Of a stretch of DNA of 64,000 nucleotides, positions 36,370 to 45,891 are shown in pieces. The stretch spans positions 12,214,001 through 12,278,000 of the forward strand of contig NC_003282.8 in assembly GCF_000002985.6 (NCBI RefSeq). The letters run 5' to 3'. Below the pieces are notes generated by a model. That model saw only the letters and a list, made by a program, of their open reading frames with translations. It ran no database searches and was not told the origin of the DNA. This DNA comes from Caenorhabditis elegans. Lineage: Eukaryota > Nematoda > Chromadorea > Rhabditida > Rhabditidae. Position 1 is the first letter of the stretch. Each line of letters begins with the position of its first letter. The position numbers were made by a program, and so were the translations under genes.

Positions 36370-36942
36370 TGCCCCTAATTTACCGGTTTCACTTCACTCA
36401 TTCCCCTCGTCTTTATGTTTCCTAGTTTTTATCCCCATTTATTGTAAGGGTTTTTCTAGATGAATCGGAATAAAAAAAATCATCTTTATAGTAAATAAAG
36501 CCAAAAGAGCTCGAAATTTGGTATTGTGCTCTTTTTGGAGCACGAAATCCGCAGAAAAAAATTTTGCCAGCATAAGAATATTTTTCAAAACGGGCCAATT
36601 TTCTTGTATTCTTATGCTGACTTCTTTGTCAGCATAAGAAGATTTCAATGTACTGGGCGCCAGCATAAGAAGAAACGACAGCATAAGAATAGACAAAAAA
36701 CCATTGACAGCATAAGAAGACGTCAGCATAAGAATATGACAGCATAGGAATATTGGGCGCATTTATATGGCCGTATTTTTTATTGGGAGATTTATTTATT
36801 TTTCCTAATTTTAAAAATTAATATCTGACTTAAAATTAACTTTTTTAAAAATGTTTCTTCGGGGATTTGTTTGGAATTTTGAGAGCTTTCAGAATTTAAT
36901 TACAAAATTGTTCTAGGTGCCAGAAGCTTCGAGTTCAATCAA

Positions 36943-36992
36943 AAAAACTGAAATTCAGGCATTTATATGACCGTATTTTTTATTGGGAGATT
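36943..36992. repeat. unoccupied paralogous copy of element 1's target site
   Basis: The string AACTGAAATTCAGGCATTTA here continues into TATGACCGTATTTTTTATTG. The left flank of element 1 (33220-33239) and its right flank (36759-36797) match the two halves. So this copy shows the site without the insert and confirms the element boundaries. Confidence 0.7.
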
Positions 36993-37247
36993 TATTTATA
37001 ACCCGTTCTCCCTTAATCAGCAACTTTCTTCTAAGTTTTTATTTACTTTAAAAACATTATATTTTGTATTTTGATACGTTAAAAAGACTTCAAAAATTTC
37101 TAAAATTTTTATTATAATATTAAATACAAGCGATAACAATTCTTGTAAACTGGAAATCCAACAAAAACAAATACAAAATTAATTCAGAAAAAAAAACATT
37201 TTTGAGTGATTTGATAAAACCCGACTCTAATATTGAGCTGCTGATGA

Positions 37248-38648
37248 TTAAAACGTTGTCAAAAAGCTCCAAATCCAACATGGCACTCCTTTCGAAAAGC
37301 TCCACAAGAAACCAAAACAGCTCGAAACTACTTCAGCAGTAATTGAAATCGTTTTTAAAACAACAGGAATTGCTATCCTTGTAACACTTTTCCAGGAAAG
37401 GTTCACGATCAATTGGAATATTTTCCATGAGATCCAACAAAATACTCCAAAAATTCCAGCTATGATTCTCAAATATGTTATGACAAGGTTGAAAACAGTT
37501 CGCAAAAGGCTTCCGGTGTACCTGAAAAAGAAAATTTTCATTTTTTTTTGGATAAGGAATATTGAAAAACTCACATTCCATGTACAATTAATCCAAATAG
37601 AACAATCGTCACTACAATGAAAAAGATAACAACAAGATACTCCTCTTTCTCAACATCGGAATTATGAGATTTATCGTGAAAAGGCTCATTGCTGGTAGAG
37701 TGTGGATTTGAACTTGACGAATATTTGAATCCATCTGAAAATACATTTGTTCATGAAGATCGGGAAAAAAAGGATTCAGCAAAATAATGAATAAATTCAC
37801 ATTCCACATTTCGACTTGAACGAAAAATACTACTAAAAATATAAAAATCATCATACCTGTATATTCTTCATGTCGTCGCCTTGCGTACTGATTTTGTTGT
37901 TGTTGCTGATAAGACTGATAATTTCTATAAACAAAATCCTCGTAATCATCAGCACTTCCTGTATTCCAACTAAATCCACTTTTCTCTTCACGATAATCCT
38001 TTCTTGTATTATTAAAATTATTCTGATTTGAATATGGATTTGATTTCTTATTTTTAGTCTTTTGGTGATTGGATTGATGGTTCTTACTGTTGTGGTCCTG
38101 TTTGAATGATGAATTTTGCTCATTTCTTTTTCCATTACTTGGCTCAGATTTCTTGTGGTTTTGTCTTTGAGTATTTGAATATTCCTGTTTTCGTTGATTT
38201 TTATTACGATTACAACGCTTATAAAGATTCTCATTTGATGTTTCAGCGTTTTGTAGATCATACTGTCTTCGCTTGGCCGGATCCATAAGAAGTGAAAATG
38301 CATTATTGACAACTGAAATTTTGAATTCGGATTAAGATTTTTAAACACTTAATTAAGAAATTGATGGAAGTTTTTTTTTTTCATTTATATTTTCAGTCAT
38401 TACAAGAAAGTTGTTCAATTTCAGATATTTTTGAGCTCACCTTTCGATGCTTCAGTAGCACTTGGATGCTTGCATTTGTCCGGATGAACTTCTCGAATTC
38501 GTTTTCTAAATGCAATACGAATCTCGTCTGGACTGGCTTTCTTATCAACGTTGAGGATTTTGTAGAAATCCTTGCACTGGCAAATATTTCCAACCAAGTC
38601 TTTTTGCTCTTTTGTGTAATCGGATTTTGCAGATTTTGGTATTGGCAT
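37248..38648 (-). CDS. DNAJB12/14-like J-domain membrane protein
   Basis: Four exons (38441-38648, 37857-38312, 37575-37734, 37248-37521) join to 365 residues. A short N-terminus leads into a J domain at residues ~25-95: [20 protein letters not shown], an intact HPD ([11 protein letters not shown]), then [11 protein letters not shown], with the intron inside the domain. An Asn/Gln/Lys-rich low-complexity linker of about 110 residues follows, then a transmembrane segment ([20 protein letters not shown]) and a C-terminal region with more hydrophobic helices. The opening [17 protein letters not shown] resembles DNAJB12/14, ER-membrane J-proteins that recruit Hsp70 to the cytosolic face. The C-terminus differs from the usual DUF1977, so this is a diverged paralogue. 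A possible SL acceptor (TTTTTTCAG) lies ~24 bp upstream of the ATG. Confidence 0.87.
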
Positions 38649-39768
38649 TTCAACGATAGAGTCACTGTTGTGCTGAAAAAACTTGGTTTATATGTAAATT
38701 TTTCAGAGAGGAAAACAGTGGAATATTACGATTTTGCTAAAAGTAAAATGTTAGAACAGTTTTGAAGAATTAATTTCACATTTTTAGTTTTTAAAAACAG
38801 GAATACGGTTTTTTTTAATTTGAATGTTTTTTGGTTTGTACATTGACAACTTTATTTCTATACTTCCCAATTTGAATATCAGAGGAATTATTACCAGAAA
38901 ATAGCAAAATTAAATGGAAAGTAAACAAACATGTTTCATTGTTCTGACATAAAAAAACGAATTTTCGAAAGTTTTATGTTAGTTGGGCACGAAAAAAATA
39001 TTTTTCAAAAAAAACCCGATAAAAACCGACAAAAATGAAGAAAATTAGTTGATAAAACATAAATCGGCACGAAAGAAAGTTTAAATAGATTGGCTAATCT
39101 CGTAAATCGACACGAACACAGTTCGCTCCAATGAGACGTCTCTGGCGCGCATTTGAAAAATCTTTGGGTGCACAAAAAAATTCGCAATTGAAGTTTAAAA
39201 TCAGGGATTTTTAAAAAAATGTTTTCACATCGATATTCGAATTCAGGGATAAATTCGGAGTCGTTTAATTTTCCATATTTCGGTACCGATCTTCCACCAT
39301 TATGAAGCTGGAAGTTTAGAGGAGTTATTGCTTCAATGGGAGCTTTCCGAACTTACCGAGTAGTTTTATATTTTCAATCGAAACCTGTAGATTTTTTGTA
39401 GTAGTTGTGTAATATCCTCTCATTTTAAAATTAAATCAAATTTCTGTTTAAACTTGATGGGCATTTTTAATGTTAAGGCTTAGTTAGAAATTGTAATTTC
39501 CTAATCCTAAAAATACAAGTGCATGCCGCACGTTTTCATTTTTACTTCTTAAAAAGGTCCTTTTAAAATGATGCACAAGTGCCTTTTTTTGAGAACTATA
39601 TCTTCTGAACTGAACAGTTTTGTTGTTATGGAAATCAGAATTGTAGCTCAAAAAAGATCAGAGAAAATTGAAAAAATTCAAGTTGAAAAGCTGGCAAAGG
39701 AATGTATATAAAAACAACAATATGAACTAAAAAGAAAAGTGACAGAGTTTGGAAATAAGTTGAGTTGT
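38649..39768. other. intergenic upstream of the J-protein gene
   Basis: AT-rich, with a TCGTAAATCGACACGAACAC motif near 39100 shared with other repeats in the window. No gene seen. Confidence 0.55.
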
Positions 39769-40984
39769 TCAGGAAACATATTTTTTAATTGATTCGCAAG
39801 TGTTCCAAAATTGTTCAGTCCACGTTTCAATGGTGCTCGATTCATAGTTTCTACTGGCCCAAAGTTGCTCCATCAAAGTTTTCAATAAATTCATTATGTC
39901 TTTAATTTCATTTGAGCTGCTCCAAAATTGTGGCAAATACTGTTTTACTACTTGATCTTTTACTACGCATCTCTTTTACTACAGGATCTCTTTTACTACG
40001 GAATCTCTTTTACTACGAATTCCACATCTAGATCTTTTACTACAATTGGATCTTTTACTACGGAATCTCTTTTACTACGAATTCCACATCTAGATCTTTT
40101 ACTACAATTGGATCTTTTACTACGGAATCTCTTTTACTACGGTTTACCAACATAGCTCTTTTACTACAGTACGAAAATTTTCAATTTAAGAATTAAATTT
40201 TCAACAACATTATGCCGGCAAACACTCATTGACTACCTTCTCATTGACTACCTTTGCTCATTGACTACCTCTATCTAATAAAATTTTCCAAAATTTTTTT
40301 TGAAAACTTTTCAAAATTTGATCAGAAAAATGCAATGTTTGTAGTTTTTCTAGTTTGGATGTTCTGCACACGATTGCAGACGAAAACCTGAGGTTTAGTA
40401 GAACACCTAAGCTCAAAAAACGCACTCACTTCGGATGCTGATATCTCCGTGGAAAAATTTTTTATGACAAAGTGATCAACTACAAAGTTGTTTATCTTAA
40501 TCTAAAGTACAACTTTGTAGTTGATTGTTTTTTATCAAAAAATTTGTTGGTCGAGATAAAGTTGTGTAAAGTTCGGCACCTTCATGCTTGTATTTTCTTC
40601 TTCTTTTTCTGTTCATATCTCAACCAACAAATTTTTTGATAAAAAACGATTAACTACAAAATTGTACTTTATATTAAGATAAACAACTTTGTAGTTGATC
40701 ACTTTGTCATAAAAAATTATTACACGGAGATATCAGCATCCGAAGTGAGTGCGTTTTTTGAATTTTGAGGTTCTACTATACCTCAGGTTTTAGTCAGAAT
40801 TCGTGTTCAGAACATCTAAACTAGATAAACTACAAACATTGCATTTTTCTATAACATCTGATCAAATTTTTAAAAGTTTTGAAAAAAATTTTGAAACTTT
40901 TTGTAAGGGGACGAGAATTTCGTGATCCAAAAAACACATTGAAAGCTTATATCAGGACACTTGACGCTGTAAAAGAAAACTGAA

Positions 40985-41053
40985 CCTATCCAGATTCGAA
41001 CCAGCAATGACTGTATCTGAAGACCGTGCGCTTAACCACTACACCAAAAGGGC
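40985..41053 (-). other. tRNA-like segment, element 2 left arm
   Basis: Same 69-base segment as in element 1, minus orientation, with intact A-box and B-box matches. Ends do not pair as an acceptor stem. Confidence 0.6.
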
Positions 41054-42058
41054 GAGAGGTGCGCGCGTTCTCAAGGAATATATGAAATCAGTCGAGCTGT
41101 ATGACAACTAGAGCTTCTCTCGATTGGAAGATATCTAGTACTTGAAAATGTGTTCATAAAGCTTGGAACTACTACAGAATAAATCATTAAGCTATTTTCA
41201 TTCCTAAAACTTCTGGAGAGCTACTTTTTTCGAGAGTATTCTTAAGTCTTCTACAAATTCAACTTGTTGGAAAATCGAGAACTTCTCTGATTCCTCGAAA
41301 ATATTGTTGTTTAAAAAAAAATTTTGGCCTAAATTTTTTTTTCCTCAAAAACACCTCCATTCTGGTATTTTCTAGGAGCATATGTCATCTGTATTGTTTA
41401 ATAATTTTTTTCTGCTTCAAAAGCTCTGTTTTTGTGCTTAAAACTCTCATTTTTGTCGATTTCCTAATTTAAAACAAGGAAATTAAAAACATTTCGGAGT
41501 ACGGTACACATCGGTGTTTGCGTACCTTTGCGTATCGTGCATTTAATTCGACGACGTTTGTATATTTTTAAATGCAAAAATCAACGAAAAAGTTCTTTTT
41601 TAGCACAAAAACAGAGCTTTTGAAGCAGAAAAAAATTATTAAACAGGACAGATGACATATGCTCCTAGAAAATACCAGAATGAAGGTGTTTTTGAGGAAA
41701 AAAAATTTAGGCCAAAATTTTTTTTTAAACAACAGTATTTTCGAGGAATCGGAGAAGTTCCCGATATTCCAACAAGTTGAATTTGTAGAAGACTTAAGAA
41801 TACTCTCGAAAAAAGTAGCTCTCCAGAAGTATTTTAGGCCAACGGAAGGTTCAAATTCACAATAAAAGTCAATGTGGAATAGATTTCTTGTAGAAACTGA
41901 ACATTAGGAACAGAAAATAGCTCAATGACTTATTCTGTAGTAGTTCCAATCTTTATGAACACATTTTCAAGTACTAGATATCTTCCAATCGAGAGAAGCT
42001 CTAGTTGTCATACAGCTCGACTGATTTCATATATTCCTTGAGAACGCGCGCACCTTTC

Positions 42059-42127
42059 GCCCTTTTGGTGTAGTGGTTAAGCGCACGGTCTTCAGATACA
42101 GTCATTGCTGGTTCGAATCTGGATAGG
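42059..42127 (+). other. tRNA-like segment, element 2 right arm
   Basis: Plus-strand mirror copy, identical over the 69 bases to the right-arm copy in element 1. A-box TGGTGTAGTGG at 42066-42076, B-box GGTTCGAATC at 42110-42119. Confidence 0.6.
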
Positions 42128-43722
42128 TTCAGTTTTCTTTTCCATCGTCAAGTGTCCTGATATAAGCTTTCAATGTGTTTTTTGGATCACGAAATTCTCG
42201 TCCCCTTACAAAAAGTTTCAAAATTTTTTTGAAAACTTTTTAAAATTTGATCAGATGTTATAGAAAAATGCAATGTTTGTAGTTTATCTAGTTTAGATGT
42301 TCTGAACACGAATTCTGACTAAAACCTGAGGTATAGTAGAACCTCAAAATTCAAAAAACGCACTCACTTCGGATGCTGATATCTCCGTGTAATAATTTTT
42401 TATGACAAAGTGATCAACTACAAAGTTGTTTATCTTAATATAAAGTACAATTTTGTAGTTAATCGTTTTTTATCAAAAAATTTGTTGGTTGAGATATGAA
42501 CAGAAAAAGAAGAAGAAAATACAAGCATGAAGGTGCCGAACTTTACACAACTTTATCTCGACCAACAAATTTTTTGATAAAAAACAATCAACTACAAAGT
42601 TGTACTTTAGATTAAGATAAACAACTTTGTAGTTGATCACTTTGTCATAAAAAATTTTTCCACGGAGATATCAGCATCCGAAGTGAGTGCGTTTTTTGAG
42701 CTTAGGTGTTCTACTAAACCTCAGGTTTTCGTCTGCAATCGTGTGCAGAACATCCAAACTAGAAAAACTACAAACATTGCATTTTTCTGATCAAATTTTG
42801 AAAAGTTTTCAAAAAAAATTTTGGAAAATTTTATTAGATAGAGGTAGTCAATGAGCAAAGGTAGTCAATGAGAAGGTAGTCAATGAGTGTTTGCCGGCAT
42901 AATGTTGTTGAAAATTTAATTCTTAAATTGAAAATTTTCGTACTGTAGTAAAAGAGCTATGTTGGTAAACCGTAGTAAAAGAGATTCCGTAGTAAAAGAT
43001 CCAATTGTAGTAAAAGATCTAGATGTGGAATTCGTAGTAAAAGAGATTCCGTAGTAAAAGATCCAATTGTAGTAAAAGATCTAGATGTGGAATTCGTAGT
43101 AAAAGAGATTCCGTAGTAAAAGATCCAATTGTAGTAAAAGATCTAGATGTGGAATTCGTAGTAAAAGAGATTCCGTAGTAAAAGATCCAATTGTAGTAAA
43201 AGATCTAGATGTGGAATTCGTAGTAAAAGAGATTCCGTAGTAAAAGAGATCCTGTAGTAAAAGAGATGCGTAGTAAAAGATCAAGTAGTAAAACAGTATT
43301 TGCCCAAAATTGTTTATTCCACGTTCCAATGGTGTTCGATGCATCACTCTTACTCGTCCAAAGTTGCTCCGACAAAGTTTTGAAAATGTTCAATTTTTCT
43401 AGGTTTTCAGTCGAACTGCTCCAAAATGTTTTTGGAAAATTTCCAATGATGTAAAATTTTTCTATGAGATCATTCGAACTGATCCAAAGTTGTTCATTCA
43501 GAGTATTGAAAATATTCAATTTACTCATTAATTAAAAAATTTTATTTTGCCAAAAATTCACTAAAACGCAAAACGTAATGTTACAATTACAGAGATGAAG
43601 CGAATAATGAGTTTTATAGATATTTATATAATATATATTTAACAAAAATTATTCATGAAAACTCGAAAAATGAGGTGACAAAAAAAGTTGAAGAAAAAAA
43701 TATTTTGAGCCATTTACAACTG

Positions 43723-45192
43723 TTACAAAGTTACTAAGTCGTAATCAAAGATTCTGGCATTTCTCAAAAATATACTTGGGCTGCTCAAAAATTGATTCGT
43801 CCGAGTGAAAGATGAATCAAAAATGTTTGAGATAGCTTCCTTTGCTGGAGGAACCACAGTGTCTTCGAAAAACCTCCAGAAAAACTTCAGAATTGAAACT
43901 GCCGTCCTTCCCATTCTTTTAAAAAAGAATACAGTTACAGTCCACCGAATCAGAAACATAGCAGCACGTTTGAGCAATCGGCCATTATCATCATCGTCGC
44001 CCTCCGATGGAGTGTCGGTTATTCGTTGAGGTGCATCTTAATATATAAATGTATATTTAAAAGAGATCTATCACTTGTGGGTTTCATAACTTAATTTGAT
44101 GTGCTCATTTATATCAATGAGAATATAAAAAGAAGTACAAAATGTTTTTTTGAAAAGTCTTGTATCGATTGTTTTCTTCGAATAATGCTAACGAGTTTAA
44201 AACTAACTAAATGTCGATTTTTGTCTAGAAGTTTATCGAAAATTCGGGTAACACGAAATCATCGACGTTTTTTTGTTGTGAATTAGTAAGGAATCCTCGT
44301 AAAACGAATGAAAAATAGAATATTATTGAAATTTTAAAAATAATGTAAAGATTTTGGAACAAAAAAGTAGATGTGCAACAATTATGGAGACTGCAATACT
44401 GATTTTCAAAGGTGTCTTTGGGCAATCGTAACGGATACGCAATACTAATAGATAATAAACGGTATTTTCTCACGGTTATCAAAATATGAACGTACTTGAA
44501 GGTTCGCCATAACGTTGTCTCAATTGATGATCTAGTGCTAGTTGGAGTTTATCAAGGTCACACCCGGTATAATCGTAAGGACTTCCAGTATTTGGATGAT
44601 AATATGTTTGTCTCATATTATCCAAACTCCTATTTGAATGAGAAATGCGTGAGTTCCTTGATATTCCATCAAGCTGTCTATCATATTCTTCGCGTAGGCC
44701 TGGATCGGAAAGCGTAGAATATGCCAGACCGAAGGCTGAAATTATTGTTTTTGATTAAACGTGGACAGTCGTGACAGGTGGGATAATTTTCAAAAAAGTC
44801 ACAATTTATAATTTTCAACAATGTAGTCAGTTTTCCCTGTGTTCCATGCGAAAATTAAATCCCTTGTCACTATCATAAAATAAAAATAAAATAATTTTGA
44901 ACATTTTTTGAATACCCGTTTCAGATTTTGCGGTTTTGTAGCACAATTTATCAATTCAATCAGAAAAAAAATTCTTCATCAAAATATTCGTCAACCTCCT
45001 AGTCTTCATTAAGTTCTCAGTAAATTTCAAGTGCAATTTTTGTCACGTACCTAAATCCTTTTTAAACACGTATGGATCATTCGGGTCTACTTTTGCCATT
45101 GAATTCATATATGCATTATAAATTTCAAAGTGAGTTGCATTCTTGCGAACTTTCAGAACTTGGTAATGATTCTGATTTTCAAATGAAGACAT
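43723..45192 (-). CDS. J-like protein lacking the HPD motif, hydrophobic C-terminus
   Basis: Three exons join in phase: 45051-45192, 44496-44735 and 43723-44036, giving 231 residues. The N-terminus reads NHYQVLKVRKNATHFEIYNA, like helices I-II of a J domain, and exon 2 continues AFGLAYSTLSDPGLREEYDR, like helix IV and the end. Between them, the expected HPD is replaced by KVDPNDPYVF, and the region is shortened, so stimulation of Hsp70 ATPase by the usual mechanism is unlikely. An acidic stretch (SEGDDDDNG) precedes a hydrophobic helix (MFLIRWTVTVFFF) and an aromatic amphipathic tail. It lies beside a canonical J-protein and two relics on the same strand, so local duplication and divergence is likely. 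The exon 3 acceptor is TTAAG rather than TTTCAG. Confidence 0.72.
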
Positions 45193-45891
45193 TTCAATTG
45201 TCGACCTGAAAAATTCAGTTTACTTAAAAAACAAATTAATTGAAATACTTAACGATTTGGTAATTTGTAAAAAGAAAAAGGAAGTTGTTTTTTTATTAAC
45301 TGGGATATAATATAATTTCTATTTCTTTGATTTCGTATGTTTTTCTTGAAATTCTTAAAAATTGTCAAAGAATTTTGTGAAGGTTCCGGTGAAAAGGGGC
45401 ACGTTTGTTTCAAGGTCCTGTTATGTTAAAAAATCGATACAAATCAATTTTTATACTAAACTATCCAAACAATATTCCGATTAAGCTTCGTAGTTATTGT
45501 TACATGTAAGTTCTACTAGCTTTGTACTCCAATTTTCTTTTTGAAAGTTTCAAAAGTAACAAATTCGGGTGATATCGTAAAATGAGATTATGAGCATCGG
45601 AAAAGTCGAATAGACGACAGAAAAGATGTATTGCATAGTTGGCCGCATTTTTCTCTGCAGTCTCTCGGTGCGATATTTAACACGCAAAGGGCCGTACCAC
45701 GACACCCGCCGAATTGAGGTAAATGCGGTCACGGCCACCAAGGGGATTTTAAATTCAGAGTTTTTCTTCGAGAGACTCTGAATACTGACAACATTTGATT
45801 AAAAACTTTTTATTGTAATTAATGTACCCGAAAGATAACAGGATATGATTGAAGAATTAAATGTTATATCACAAACTCAAGATATAAATAA
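45193..45891. other. intergenic, partial inverted repeat
   Basis: A GC-richer block at 45640-45745 has TTGGCCGCATTT near its start and AAATGCGGTCACGGCC near its end, a loose inverted repeat around ATTTAACACGCAAAGGGCCG. It is probably a repeat fragment. No gene seen. Confidence 0.5.

Larger units (their letters stand above)
33231..36767. mobile_element. 3.5 kb nested palindromic (foldback) element 1 with 9-bp target duplication
   Basis: The element proper is 33240-36758, starting GGCCAATATTCCTATGCTG and ending in the reverse complement (one terminal mismatch). It is flanked by GCATTTAAA (33231-33239) and GCATTTATA (36759-36767), an 8/9 matching duplication. Each end carries an array of CTTATGCTGAC/GTCAGCATAAG units. 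Inside is a second palindrome (about 33722-35278, termini GCCAACTATCCTATGCTGAA) whose arms carry tRNA-like sequence. A third, asymmetric component (35385-36369) has its own palindrome and ends in a GTAGTCAAAGAG array and GTGTTTGCC. No transposase is visible. Long terminal inverted repeats plus 9-bp duplications suit a Mutator-like foldback element; the class is inferred. Confidence 0.75.
39923..43313. mobile_element. 3.4 kb nested palindromic (foldback) element 2 with perfect 9-bp duplication
   Basis: The element is 39932-43304 (3373 bp), starts GGCAAATACTGTTTTACTAC and ends in its reverse complement. It is flanked on both sides by CAAAATTGT (39923-39931, 43305-43313). Outer arms are arrays of CTTTTACTAC/GTAGTAAAAG units organised in a ~61-bp higher-order repeat, about two copies on the left and four on the right. 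Next inward are GGCAAACACTCATTGACTAC ends (~40216 and ~42895), then a ~560-bp palindromic module repeated on each side (40311-40880, 42235-42800), then a ~1.3 kb inner palindrome (40912-42201) with tRNA-like arms. There is no transposase. Long inverted repeats with 9-bp duplications fit a Mutator-like foldback element. Confidence 0.82.
39769..43528 (-). pseudogene. tryptophan-repeat protein gene split by foldback element 2
   Basis: The frame opens at 43528 and runs to 43305, then resumes at 39922 and ends at a TGA at 39769-39771; between lies element 2. With one copy of the 9-bp duplication, the two parts form a single 125-residue frame. It contains three imperfect repeats with patterns such as TLSEQLWTS, TIGTWNKQFW and SSSTENLEK, the last repeat being TLMEQLWAS and TIETWTEQFW. 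The insertion separates two repeats inside a codon, so the present gene cannot make this protein unless element 2 is spliced out. Similar Trp/Phe repeats end relic H at 32.3 kb, linking it to the local DnaJ-like family. Function unknown. Confidence 0.6.

Noticed and set aside
36439-36762. 107-codon minus ORF in the GTCAGCATAAG array, and the 130-codon plus ORF at 33154-33546
   Set aside because: Both translate the tandem motif array and arms of element 1.
43081-43347. 88-codon and 75-codon ORFs (43081-43347 minus, 39928-40155 plus) made of FTTxSLLL-type repeats
   Set aside because: They are translations of the GTAGTAAAAG array and have no independent coding evidence.
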